From assembly GCF_051201625.1 (NCBI RefSeq), contig NZ_CP179203.1:1550001-1614000 (forward strand): DNA of 64,000 bases, read 5' to 3'. The stretch's first letter is position 1. Every line of letters begins with the position of its first letter. The position numbers were made by a program, and so were the translations under genes. Origin of the DNA: Shimia sp051201625 (lineage in GTDB: Bacteria > Pseudomonadota > Alphaproteobacteria > Rhodobacterales > Rhodobacteraceae). The notes below the pieces were generated by a model. That model ran no database searches and was not told the DNA's origin. It worked only from the letters and a program-made list of their open reading frames with translations. This document shows positions 54,901-63,376 of the stretch, piece after piece.

Positions 54901-55751
54901 GCTTGTAACGCTAATTCATTTGCGCGGCTCAGATCCGCATTAATTTGATCTCCAACGCCACTTTTATAAACTTCACTCAGAAGAAGTAAGGCACCGTTGG
55001 ATCCGTTCGTTGCTAATTGGTTTGCCGCCCGGATACCTTTTTTCGGGGTAGGGGGAGTGCCTAAACCATAAATCTCCATGTACGCTACTTGAAGAGCTGC
55101 GGTCGTACTTCCGTTCTCAGCAGCCTCATTAAATAATTTGAAGGCCCATTCGGGATTAGACGATAGCGCGTTTGGAATGCCATCTAGCAAGAATTGCCCC
55201 AAGCGCTCTTGGGCTGCGACATTGCCAGAGTTTGATTGTTTTTGAAGCCTTAAAAGACCAGCATTCACATCTTGTTTGATCCCAACGCCATGCATGAGCA
55301 TGATTGAACACTGCAGGTCAGCTTTTACGCTTCCGGCGCGAGCGGCTAGATCGAAGTAATTAAACGCAAGTTCAGGATCTGCAGATACATGTCCTGGAAG
55401 ACCTTCGAGAAATAATTGTGCCAGCGCAATCTGCGCCTCGGGCACAGATTGATCTGCAAGCAACTTAAGCTGCTGCAGTCCAGTCCCTATGATATTGGGA
55501 TCGTTCCACCGATCTATCAAGTCGAGCGCTTCATTAACCTTGGAAAGCCGTTCAGCTAAAACCGAAATTCTTTCAGCAACTCTTTGATCTGCTTGATTTG
55601 TAATTTGCGTTTCATCTATTGTGAAGGGGTGCGGTACACTGATCTGCTCTCTGTTAACATTGATCTCGGTTGCAGTTGCAGTAATTCCAATCGCGGCGGT
55701 TGCCAGCAGAATAGTTGTGCCCAAAAATTTATGCGTGATTAGTCGTTTCAC
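51999..55751 (-). CDS. Very large exported Sel1-repeat protein with C-terminal peptidoglycan-binding-like domain
   Basis: The 1250-residue protein has a signal peptide (about 1-27, FLGTTILLATAAIGITATATE). About two dozen Sel1/TPR-like repeats of roughly 36 residues follow, with motifs such as ATIRMAEMLVLGEGT and SAEAAYLLGKFYAGEGGL. The last 75 residues (FIYLLQLQLSENGIYEGSANGL, split, and TKKTIESIKAHC) resemble a peptidoglycan-binding domain. Sel1 proteins act as scaffolds, for example periplasmic ExoR of rhizobia, which regulates exopolysaccharide, and AlgK of alginate export. Lying between galE and a polysaccharide deacetylase, it may be a periplasmic scaffold, which is inference. It starts 9 bases after the deacetylase gene ends. 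Confidence 0.85.
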   Translation of the reverse strand: MKRLITHKFLGTTILLATAAIGITATATEINVNREQISVPHPFTIDETQITNQADQRVAERISVLAERLSKVNEALDLIDRWNDPNIIGTGLQQLKLLADQSVPEAQIALAQLFLEGLPGHVSADPELAFNYFDLAARAGSVKADLQCSIMLMHGVGIKQDVNAGLLRLQKQSNSGNVAAQERLGQFLLDGIPNALSSNPEWAFKLFNEAAENGSTTAALQVAYMEIYGLGTPPTPKKGIRAANQLATNGSNGALLLLSEVYKSGVGDQINADLSRANELALQALRAGSIPAVGFVTQMLLHHHSTEHDVTRALSVLQLAGEKGSAAAFFALGEIYEKGIAGHTAKDPASAYQYFSKATTLNHQQAKIKIATMLFEGKGTDSNPKIAVDMLTQMAASGDPEAKLMLSHLRVFNVDETAVPHSSTEKLTVANNSMISDALINLGDLHVTGRVSTDNGEIAYHYYADLLEDDDYFLSIVQPKLLVVLDESGSNPSNVEAAKRAYLKAADIGNPDGYLRLADLLQDSNGDTSVDKVAHEFLTKAVALGSQDAKLKLALTLIASNENPTNTETGFAKLEALAAVGHSTSQYELGRFLLPKSNSAVASDAKRAFTLFQLAAKDGHSAARLASLRMQIYGTGIPPNPSVGLSNLLKLIDKGSAEAMTLMGKIYAEGIPGHFPPNSSLSFYHYVRAANIGNTNATIQVAKMLVLGAGGPQDVALGVSLLKQLGDQGDLSGYTELAKLYEAGVPDAIPRDTAQAYTYFSKAAESGEPRATLKVALMQLETAGPVANQEVGLATLSELAAMGNATASLRLAEFYTGEVGLNSAPDLAQSFHFFTLAAKAGSDRAAIRMAEMLLTGNGTPQNIDRGLSLLEQFDEEGSAEAAYLLGKFYAGEGGLNSTPDMPLSFQYYAKAANAGSGSATIRMAEMLVLGEGTARDIDSGITLLKQAGQAGNASAYLILGDIFARGLSGKLDIPAAFSAYETAANNGSTDALVRLADIYKYGLLSTTNKTQSYNYLKTAAVSGNDYALYMLGRGLVDRDFGSMGTIKQGIDLLTEADHRNVPDASVRLAMLDKGWHPERFEATSKIGRLKELAAQGNVAAGLRIVEAYRDGFELRKNGITGQDLNKARTELLALSGQIEPIESEVQSLLIDLKVARKSEYPHIYKRVKSLPATKRPGALRQVLRVNPNAFIYLLQLQLSENGIYEGSANGLMTKKTIESIKAHCDSLNAQKFCRRGPLSPQVYTLLFYSF

Positions 55752-55760
55752 GTTATTTGC

Positions 55761-56600
55761 CTATTTCAGAGCAATTGCATTTGAGTGACGAGCGAATTTT
55801 TGGTCGTGCCATTTTCGTACGCGCCGCGCAATCCGCCAACAGTCGGCGGCCAAACGTTTTTGTTTGGGAGCAATCGGGACGTGGTGTCCTTGAATGAGAT
55901 TTAGAAACGCATGGTCATCGAATTCTTCGGTGATAATCAATCGCGAAAGCCCGTAGATATTTTCACCTGGTGTTGAAAGCGCGTGACAGACGCGGACAGC
56001 TGAGGAATACCCAGCGTCGCGTGTGAGGTTTCGCGTTATTTTCGAGGCATAACCATGGGGGTAAGCAAAGGTACGAATAGGTTGTCCAATTATCCGTTCC
56101 AGCTCGATACGACTCTCGCGAATTTCGAACATAGCTTCGTCTGTAGAGAGAATATCCAATTCAGGATGATTCATGGAATGACCGCCAATTTCGATCCCCT
56201 GATCTACAAGCTTGCGCAGTTCACTCTCTTTGAGCATCGGGCGAGAACCTTCACCGAGGTTTGAGAGCCAGGCGCTTTTTTGCCCAATGTGTCCTGCAAC
56301 AACATATAAAGTTGCAGGAAATCCAAACCTTTTTAGTACCGGCGCAGCATCAGTGATAAAATCTTGAAGTCCGTCATCAAAAGTTAGGGCGACGCAATGA
56401 CTAGGCAGAGGGATGTTTGACGTCATTTGGTCGACTAAATCACTGATCGTTAGAACGTTATATCCACCATTTGCCAAGACTGACATATGTTGTTCAAATC
56501 TCTGTGGCGAGACGCACCAGCGGTGATACCTGCTATCCGCCTGTTGTGAAACGGAATGATACATAAGTATTGGAACGAATTTCATCATGGCTTTCTTCAC
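55761..56600 (-). CDS. Polysaccharide deacetylase family protein (NodB domain)
   Basis: The roughly 279-residue protein has the NodB catalytic motifs: TFDDG (Asp75, Asp76), the metal histidines in GGHSMNHPELD (His141, His145), and RTFAYPHG near the C-terminal part. These enzymes remove N-acetyl groups from polysaccharide. No clear signal peptide is visible, so the site of action is uncertain. The frame starts at a GTG at 56600, and ATGs at 56588 and 56585 are also usable. It is tightly packed (7 bases) after the double glycosyltransferase gene and just before the Sel1 gene. A similar deacetylase occurs in FemAB-containing EPS loci of other bacteria. Confidence 0.9.
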   Translation of the reverse strand: MKKAMMKFVPILMYHSVSQQADSRYHRWCVSPQRFEQHMSVLANGGYNVLTISDLVDQMTSNIPLPSHCVALTFDDGLQDFITDAAPVLKRFGFPATLYVVAGHIGQKSAWLSNLGEGSRPMLKESELRKLVDQGIEIGGHSMNHPELDILSTDEAMFEIRESRIELERIIGQPIRTFAYPHGYASKITRNLTRDAGYSSAVRVCHALSTPGENIYGLSRLIITEEFDDHAFLNLIQGHHVPIAPKQKRLAADCWRIARRVRKWHDQKFARHSNAIALK

Positions 56601-56607
56601 AGCCTAG

Positions 56608-58815
56608 TCAATGGCGCGATTGAACGTTGGACTCAATTGGGTTGGCTCGAACCAGGTGCTCCCTGAGAAGGCTTCGAATGTAATTTGGTGGCCCTGTCAG
56701 AATACCCAGCCGTTCTGTCCAAACCAGTTTGCGCGGGTAATTATCTGGTAAACGTGCCATTTTCTTTGAATTTCGAGAAAACATGTGTGTAAACGCATCG
56801 GGTAATTTACGAATTAATAGCAAAAGCGTTTTGGGCTCGTTTAAAATTAATTTGGTTAGATAAGCACCTAGACCCATGCCGTAGCTATACGCTTGACGGC
56901 GCATGCCCTGTACCTCACGCCGATGAAAATGCCACACCATAGCCCCAGGTTCATAAGCGAGTTGGTCTCCAACCTGCAAAGCTGCGACAAACGATGCGAG
57001 ATCATCACCCCCGCGTGCTATCGTGCCGGCGCCTAATGCATTATCAAAACCGCCCATCCGCTCAAGGGTTGCGCGTCGAAACGCCATATTTGCGCCAGAC
57101 CCGAAAGCTCCCGCGGTATAAGGAAACAGTGGGCTCTCGTTGCTTGGATTGCTTAAATCAAAAACCCGCCGGAAAAGCCCTTTTCCGAAGCCCCCATGGA
57201 GTTCTGTCCAGAGCTGTGCTTGGGTTAGTAATTCAGCTGGCAGGATCATACCTGTTACGCAACCAATGCTTTCAGAATGCGCGAAATTGGCTGCAATTGA
57301 AGACACCCACTGTGGGTCAGCTATTACATCGTCATCTGTGAAAGCCAGTATGTCGCCGCTTGCGTGTGAAACACCGAAGTTGTGAGCTCGTGCCAATCCT
57401 GGTATGTTTTCACAAACATACTGGACTTGACTGGTTTGCGCATATTCCCTGTCTATTAGGTCTTTCGTTTTTGAGTCTGACGGGGCGTTGTCGACCACAA
57501 CAATTTCAAGATTATTATATGTTTGAGCGAGCATGGAGTTGAGACAGCGTCGCAAGCTGTCGGCACGGTCCCGGGTAGCAATGATTACGCTGACTTTGAA
57601 TTGATTATTAGGCGTTAGAGCTGGGAGTGGTCCAGGGGGTAGATCAGATACATCTGCGGCGATAAATTCTGCGAGCATCTCTGACGAAACGTCTCGTCCA
57701 TCAAACGGAATTTCGAGAATTTTGATGGGTTGGCCGTTTGAGCGAACCAAACACCAAGTGGCAGAATACAGACACCCCGACTTTGGGTCCAGACATCCCA
57801 GGTTTGGCAATTTGTCCGCGAGATCGATATCAATGATTCTGTAAGGTTGAAAATTGCGCGCAGAATTAAAGGATCGAAGCTGTGACCTGATGCGCCCCAC
57901 CGTAAACGAGCTGGCTACCGACAAGAAGCCCGCGCAGATCGTAGCGGCTCTGAAAAAGCCTCCAACATCGCCTCTTAGTCCTTCGCGCAGACCTCCCCAA
58001 ACACCAGATGGCAACACTTTCTTTGCGTAGTTTGTTTCGCTAGACAGTCCAACGCTGCTTCCAACGAACGCAACAAGCGAAGCCTTGGATTTCCCCTCGG
58101 CCCGGCATCGTTGAACAAAGTAGGACCATGTGGTTCGCGTCTTTTCTATCGAATGATGCACAATTGCGCGCGGTTCAAAGTAGACTGTTCGATGAGGAAA
58201 GAGTTTGTACGCGCGAATGAAATAATCTGTTTCTTCGCAACCACTGGCGTTGTCACCAACTCGCCCAAGGCTTTCCCTAAAACCACCAACTGCCGTTGCC
58301 ACCTCTCGGCGAACCGACATATTACATCCGATTAGATTGCGCACCACTCCTCCCTCGTGGGGTTGGCCTTTATAACTGCAACCGACAACCCAATCGAACT
58401 CGCGTGGAAACCAGCGTGGTCGCGCATCGGGCCAATCTGGATCAATTATTCCACCAGCCGCCATCACTTTAGGGTCCAAGTAGGCGCGGGCTAACTTTTC
58501 TAACCAATCTTCGGAGGCTTGTGCGTCATCATCAAGGAAGGCGATCACTGAACCAGAAGCGATTTTCAATCCGGTGTTCCGAGCACCGGATAAGCCTTTA
58601 GCCTCCGAGTTTTCAACGACTAGGATGCTCGGGTACTTTTGAGAGATCTGCGACCTCAATTCATCGTTGTGATCGCAGACCACGATTAATTCTTTCGTTG
58701 GCAAGCTCTGCGAACATATCGACGCTACTGCCCTCGATAGCAAGTCAATGCGATCCATTGTGTGTGCGCAGATGACCACCGAAAAGGTCGCACGCGACTC
58801 TGAAATTTTTAACAT
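56608..58815 (-). CDS. Two-domain family 2 glycosyltransferase
   Basis: The 735-residue protein has two GT2 domains. The N-terminal domain (about 10-225) has VVICAHTMDRIDLL and the metal-binding FLDDD at 93-97, with GCNMSVRRE. The C-terminal domain (about 405-650) has SVIIATRDRADSLRRCL, FTDDD at 492-496, and SGANMAFRRATLERMGGFD (acceptor and base region). Both triads look functional, so it could add two sugars to one acceptor. The ATG at 58815 is preferred over a TTG three codons upstream. The deacetylase gene follows 7 bases later. Confidence 0.9.
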   Translation of the reverse strand: MLKISESRATFSVVICAHTMDRIDLLSRAVASICSQSLPTKELIVVCDHNDELRSQISQKYPSILVVENSEAKGLSGARNTGLKIASGSVIAFLDDDAQASEDWLEKLARAYLDPKVMAAGGIIDPDWPDARPRWFPREFDWVVGCSYKGQPHEGGVVRNLIGCNMSVRREVATAVGGFRESLGRVGDNASGCEETDYFIRAYKLFPHRTVYFEPRAIVHHSIEKTRTTWSYFVQRCRAEGKSKASLVAFVGSSVGLSSETNYAKKVLPSGVWGGLREGLRGDVGGFFRAATICAGFLSVASSFTVGRIRSQLRSFNSARNFQPYRIIDIDLADKLPNLGCLDPKSGCLYSATWCLVRSNGQPIKILEIPFDGRDVSSEMLAEFIAADVSDLPPGPLPALTPNNQFKVSVIIATRDRADSLRRCLNSMLAQTYNNLEIVVVDNAPSDSKTKDLIDREYAQTSQVQYVCENIPGLARAHNFGVSHASGDILAFTDDDVIADPQWVSSIAANFAHSESIGCVTGMILPAELLTQAQLWTELHGGFGKGLFRRVFDLSNPSNESPLFPYTAGAFGSGANMAFRRATLERMGGFDNALGAGTIARGGDDLASFVAALQVGDQLAYEPGAMVWHFHRREVQGMRRQAYSYGMGLGAYLTKLILNEPKTLLLLIRKLPDAFTHMFSRNSKKMARLPDNYPRKLVWTERLGILTGPPNYIRSLLREHLVRANPIESNVQSRH

Positions 58816-58859
58816 CGCAGTCAATTCGAGCAGCCCCGTTAGTCCATTTAATTATGGGC

Positions 58860-59714
58860 CTATCTGTGATAAATAGGCTTTGGTTCACACGGCTTAGTTG
58901 TCCTTTTCAAGCCAAGACGAAGTATTGTCTTCAAAACTCTCCAGCCATCAGGAAAGGTTCTCAGGTTAGAGACACCGTGAATTCTAGGGGCTTCGATGCT
59001 TGGTACTTCGTGGACCCTAAGTTGCGACGTTAATGCTTGTATGTTCAAGCTTGTTTCTATTTCAAAGCCATCATCTTTTTCCAAAGCCATCTGGTCGAGT
59101 GTTTCCCGCCAAAAGCCGATGTAGCCATAACACAGATCGGAAAATCTGCTACCAAAACGTAGGTTTACGATTGTGGTAAAGCCCCAATTACCGAGCCTGC
59201 GGTACCACTCCATATCATCAGTCCCGCCACCCTGCATGAAGCGAGAACCTTTCACAAAGTCCGCTCCGGCGTGCAAAGCACCCACAAATGCGGAGATTTC
59301 TACGGGATCCATGGATCCATCTGCGTCAATCATGATAATGATATCACTTTTGCAGGCCGCAAAGCCGGTTTTCAATGCTGCGCCCTTACCTTTGCGACAT
59401 TGATCCACGATTTTGATGTCCGGCCGTATCATTTGAGCTACTTCGACCGTATCGTCGGTCGAGGCTCCGTCAACCAAGATAACTTCATCTATAAAGTGTG
59501 GAATTCGGTTTAAAATATAGGGGAGATTGCGGGCTTCGTTCATCGCGGGGACAACCATTCCCACCGTCGGCGTAGGGACTCGTTGCGCACTCTCTTTCGA
59601 TAAGTCGACATTTAACATTGCCTTGAACCTCTCAAAGTCATTTTTAGATGCGACAGAGGTCGGCCCAAGATTGGCCCCAAGCACCAATGCCCCTAAGCGG
59701 TTTCTCACCCGCAT
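58860..59714 (-). CDS. Family 2 glycosyltransferase, DPM1/polyprenyl-phosphate type
   Basis: The 284-residue protein has a GT2 domain starting TVGMVVPAMNEARNLP, with the metal motif IMIDADGSMDP and the DPM1-like VKGSRFMQGGGTDDMEWYRR (split). The conserved RFSDLCYGYIGFWRE is also present. The fold matches enzymes that transfer a sugar from a nucleotide donor, often to a polyprenyl phosphate. No membrane helices are visible, so it would act at the membrane surface. It is transcribed away from the following gap, and its stop is 44 bases before the start of the double-GT2 gene. Confidence 0.88.
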   Translation of the reverse strand: MRVRNRLGALVLGANLGPTSVASKNDFERFKAMLNVDLSKESAQRVPTPTVGMVVPAMNEARNLPYILNRIPHFIDEVILVDGASTDDTVEVAQMIRPDIKIVDQCRKGKGAALKTGFAACKSDIIIMIDADGSMDPVEISAFVGALHAGADFVKGSRFMQGGGTDDMEWYRRLGNWGFTTIVNLRFGSRFSDLCYGYIGFWRETLDQMALEKDDGFEIETSLNIQALTSQLRVHEVPSIEAPRIHGVSNLRTFPDGWRVLKTILRLGLKRTTKPCEPKPIYHR

Positions 59715-60550
59715 GTAATGTACAACCTGTATTGCTTTGTTGAATCAATGTCTCAAAAGTATGCTAAACGTGTTAACGGTATCAAACGGAATTCTCAAGT
59801 ATATAAGAAATACACTGTTTCGGAAAAATTACACAAACTAGAGGTAAAGGGCTAAATACGTCGGCGACGTTGAAACTTTGCGAGCTTTGGAGTGCCCGTT
59901 TATCCATTGTATCAGGGCAGATGCAAAAAAATATTTTTGAGACCTGAGTGTGTGAATTGTTCAGAAATACCCAAGAAAATAAAACTTATGAAAGCAAACC
60001 TTCTTCTTTGATTGCCGAGATTTGCTTCTCATTTGGCATTTGACGGAATTAGGCATTTAGAGTGCTTTTTTTGTCTAAATCGGTCAGTTGACCGCGGTGA
60101 ATGTGCTCAGTTGGTTAAATTGATGCAAAATTGAATGTTCAGAGGCTGGCAAACACGCACAAATGCAACCAATAGCTCTCACATGAGAACCGTGGACACC
60201 AATAATCTTGCTGCGTCTCTTCTATCAATGGCGTTACGTTTATGCGACTGCCATAGCGCGAGCAGGGTAATGCTTTTAGGCTATGAATAATATCGGCTTT
60301 GGTATCATCAATTTTATGACAGTATCTTGAAAAGTTTTCTTTTTGTTCGATTTTGTCCGGCTGGATACTACCTTAGAATACACCGTCTATCCATAAAAGG
60401 TGATGACGTAACTCGTGCTGGCTATTAAAAACTACAAGGAAAGCCGTCGGTATGTGTGAAGAATACCCTTCACGCGGTGACGGACACTAGCACAAACAGA
60501 CAGAGCAAATAGCTTTTTCGGGCGAGTGGAACAATTTGGGGTCTTAAATT
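59715..60550. other. 836-base AT-rich gap upstream of the methyltransferase
   Basis: No intact gene is found. A minus-strand open stretch of 77 codons without a start codon (60372 to 60139) has protein-like content such as KIDDTKADIIHSLKALP and may be a remnant. The rest holds the DPM1-type gene promoter on the left and methyltransferase leader sequence on the right. No repeats or RNA genes were recognised. Confidence 0.35.
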
Positions 60551-61144
60551 TTGTTTGTACGCGCGTTCAGAATCGTGAGAAATCTTCTGATCGACCTTCG
60601 ATTTGGGAGGCCATTGGGTGGTACGTTTTTCTCAATGCGAAACAGAACGAATTCGTACTCGCCGTTCGCTACCAACTCAGATTACGTGGCATTGACCAGA
60701 ATTTTTGAAAACCAAGTAATGCCGAGTGATGTTCTAGTGGACATAGGTTGTGGGCACGGACGGGTTATAAATCACTGGCTTCGCCATTACTCCCGAAATC
60801 AAATTATCGGTATCGAGTGTTTCCATGACATCGCTGAACGCACGCGCGAGCGGCTTAAGAGTTACGACAATGTGAAAATTATTACTGGAAACGCTCTCGA
60901 GGCCTTGCCTGAAAATGGGTCTCTATTCTATTTTTATAATCCGTTTGGCCCAGAAAGTGTGCAACTTCTGAAGCAGCAATTTTGCAAATTATTAAATAGG
61001 GATCAGAAAGTAAAATTTCTCTACTACAATTGTAGACATGTTGATATTTTTGAATGTGACCCAGCCTGGACCGTAACGCGCGTAAATATTGGTGGCGGCG
61101 CCGCCTCTCCGTTCAGTGAGCTTGCAATTCTAAAGATGTCGTAA
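60551..61144 (+). CDS. Class I SAM-dependent methyltransferase
   Basis: The 197-residue protein has the SAM-binding motif VLVDIGCGHGRVINHWL (motif I near 62-70), the acidic motif IIGIECFHD, and a later NALEALPENGSLFYFYNPFG strand-loop, as in small methyltransferases of surface glycans or lipids. The start is unclear: TTG at 60551 is used because it gives the fullest domain, and no good ribosome-binding site is visible. Its position beside a FemAB-like gene suggests modification of the polysaccharide. The substrate is unknown. Confidence 0.75.
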   Translation: MFVRAFRIVRNLLIDLRFGRPLGGTFFSMRNRTNSYSPFATNSDYVALTRIFENQVMPSDVLVDIGCGHGRVINHWLRHYSRNQIIGIECFHDIAERTRERLKSYDNVKIITGNALEALPENGSLFYFYNPFGPESVQLLKQQFCKLLNRDQKVKFLYYNCRHVDIFECDPAWTVTRVNIGGGAASPFSELAILKMS

Positions 61145-61573
61145 AGAAATGTGTAAAGGACTTTATCTAATACCACGTTTCCTAATCGAAGTAGAAAGCA
61201 CAGAGATTGCCTTTTAATAGATTGAGCTGCGCATTTATAAATTCAGATTTATGTCAAGAAAGTCAAAAGGGGGGGCTAAACTGGTCTCGAAGTTTAGGCG
61301 TAGTGGCATTATTGATATGCTCGGATTTTCGAAAATTCTTTGATAAAATTTTTTATTCTGGATGAAGGAGAGTTCGATAACAGGCGGTGAGCGTTAGGTT
61401 TTGGTGTAGGTTATTTAGCCAATTCATCTTGACGTTCGTCCGCTACATCCCAGCGGCTTTTTCGTGCTGCAATCTCCTGTTGGCTTGAAGGTATCTAAAC
61501 TTGGACACACGCAAGTTAGGCAGCTAAATCTGATCCAATAGCAGTATGACAAGGCCGATATTGAGAAATATTT
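61145..61573. other. 430-base AT-rich gap before the second FemAB gene
   Basis: No intact gene is seen. A minus-strand stretch near 61425-61500 reads as protein-like (QQEIAARKSRWDVADERQDE) and then stops. It may be debris of a lost gene, but this is weak. A run of seven G residues is at 61270-61276. No terminator is clear. Confidence 0.3.
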
Positions 61574-62569
61574 TTGTTAGATTTATTTAGAAAGTTTAAT
61601 GTGCTCCAGATAGACTCAATTTCTTCGCCCTCAACTTCGGAATGGCGGGAAATATTCACTGTCGATCCGACAGCGACCCCATTTCAATCACCAGAATGGA
61701 TGTGCGCGATAGAAAAAACGGGACATTTTAAAAATAAATCGCGCCTTTTCCGATGTTCTAAGGGACGTGTTTTACTTCCTCTAGCAATGCATTCATCTAT
61801 CTTTAAAAACCGCAAATTTTCATCGTTGCCGCATGGATTTGGGGCTGGGGGATTTATTTCCGATTTTGAACTCGTAAAAAATGATCTAATTTCCATCTTG
61901 GAAGCATTGAACAATATGAATGCTCGAGAATTATCGGTACGCCCCAACCCGATGCAAATTTCAATTTGGCCGGACCCGCATGCCTGTTGGGCCACCACTA
62001 AGCGTATTTCTCACGTTTTGGATATTTCATCAGGGTATGACCACATCTGGAAAAATAGCTTTCACAGTAAAAAGAGAAACAGAATTAGAAAGGCCGTTAA
62101 ACTTGGAATTCAAATAAAAAAAGGAAACGATGCCGCAATATTAAACCAGTTCTATTCTGTCTATTTACGTTGGTCTGAGATTAGAGCCAAGCAGAGAAAT
62201 TTGCCGAGTGCTCCGCTTCTTTGGCTTGCAAGGAGAAGAGAACCAAAATGGAAATTTGATGCGGTGGCTAGGGAATTGGGTTCCAACCTGCAAGTTTACG
62301 TGGCCTCACACGGCTCCCTCCTTGTGGCCGCCGCTGTTTTTCTGAAGATGGGTGACTCCGCTGTTTATTGGCGGGGAGCAAGCGATATTGAATTAACCCG
62401 TAAATTTCCTGGAAATGATCTGCTACAAAACGAGATGATCCGGGATGCATGCGAGTCTCATTGCTCAAGCTATCACATGGGAGAGTCGGGCGGAGTCGAG
62501 TCGTTAATGCGTTTCAAAAAAGATTTTGGCGCCAAGGAAATAAAATATTCCGAATTTTCTTTAAAATAG
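61574..62569 (+). CDS. FemAB-like / GNAT-fold acyltransferase (second copy)
   Basis: The 331-residue protein is a paralogue of the product at 44610-45656. Aligned features are the LPHGFGAGGFIS motif (compare WGFGGLIS), ELSVRPNPMQISIW, the basic KKRNRIRKAVK, and the C-terminal NDLLQNEMIRDACESHC and YHMGESGGVESLMRFKKDFGA (split). It probably acylates a polysaccharide or a sugar. The TTG at 61574 is the first start, and a GTG at 61601 could also begin it. The frame is intact. It follows the methyltransferase after a 430-base gap and precedes a decayed minus-strand gene. Confidence 0.78.
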   Translation: MLDLFRKFNVLQIDSISSPSTSEWREIFTVDPTATPFQSPEWMCAIEKTGHFKNKSRLFRCSKGRVLLPLAMHSSIFKNRKFSSLPHGFGAGGFISDFELVKNDLISILEALNNMNARELSVRPNPMQISIWPDPHACWATTKRISHVLDISSGYDHIWKNSFHSKKRNRIRKAVKLGIQIKKGNDAAILNQFYSVYLRWSEIRAKQRNLPSAPLLWLARRREPKWKFDAVARELGSNLQVYVASHGSLLVAAAVFLKMGDSAVYWRGASDIELTRKFPGNDLLQNEMIRDACESHCSSYHMGESGGVESLMRFKKDFGAKEIKYSEFSLK

Positions 62570-62571
62570 CT

Positions 62572-62996
62572 TTAGGCTGAATTTGTAGGAAGCTTTGTGG
62601 TTGAGATTAGGGTGGCGATAAATCCGGATTTCTTGCCAAATAGCTCCTGTCTACGTTTTGTGATGGCGCTTTGCGGAACGTGGTGGACGCAGACGACGTT
62701 ATAACGAGCTATATGATCTGACCGTGTTATAACACGCGTTATTGCTCGATCAGGATCTGAGTTTTTATCAGTCTGTAGAGTTATTGAAGAAAAACCACGA
62801 TTTTTAAGGAGTCATACGGTGATGGTAGTAAGCGTAGTTTTGAAGCTAACAGTCTGACAAGAGACAAAATCTCATTACCTGGAAGTCTCAGGACTAGATC
62901 GCGGTTGTTGAGGTCAAGACAAATTTTACCTAGCAGGGCTCGTTCTAAGAGAATGAACATGATGAAAGCCTCACCGATGGGTTCTGGGACGGGCTG
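62572..62996 (-). pseudogene. Decayed minus-strand coding remnant after the second FemAB gene
   Basis: Minus-strand reading from 62996 gives FIMFILLERALLGKICLDL, NNRDLVLRLPGNEILSLVRL and LASKLRLLPSPYDS. At the A-run (plus strand 62800-62806) the frame shifts, and the other frame continues LKNRGFSSITLQTDKNSDPD and then VCVHHVPQSAITKRRQELFG to a stop at 62572. A stop at 62997-62999 blocks extension upstream. This looks like the C-terminal half of a gene broken by at least one frameshift. I do not recognise the family. Confidence 0.4.
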
Positions 62997-63376
62997 TTAA
63001 ACTGGGAGGTCGTCCAGATCCTTGATCACGCATCAATTCTAATTGAAAATTAAGAAAATATTTCACAGCTGAACTGTCACAGAGTGTTTTATGCTAGGGC
63101 CCAACAGTTCCAGTAAAAGATTTGTTGATGGATCAAAGGCTGGTCATGAGCTTAAAGTCAAACTGGATTATTTGGTGGAGCCGATCGTTGTCCCAACCAA
63201 ATAGGTCGCAAAAGCAGCGTCGCCTTTTACATTGTCACAATCTCATGTTGAAACAATAATTCCAAACATGTATACTTTCAGTTAGTGTCTGCGTGCAAAA
63301 TTTCCCTGGGGGGTAACGAAACCGCGCGATTAGCTGCCATTCGCTTTTTGGGACGGACTGACTTTTGTCATCCGAA
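62997..63376. other. Gap before the Hint-domain gene
   Basis: About 380 bases without a supported gene. It may contain the promoter of the Hint-domain gene and part of the N-terminal region of the decayed minus-strand gene. No terminator, repeat or RNA gene was recognised. Confidence 0.35.

Noticed and set aside
51999..55751. Periodic sequence in the Sel1 gene that might suggest a repeat array
   Set aside because: The period of about 108 bases corresponds to 36-residue Sel1 repeats in a single open frame.
62697..62734. Repeated GTTATAAC palindromes
   Set aside because: Two copies lie about 29 bases apart. They occur inside the decayed minus-strand gene and are explained by chance in AT-rich DNA. 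No element boundaries were found.
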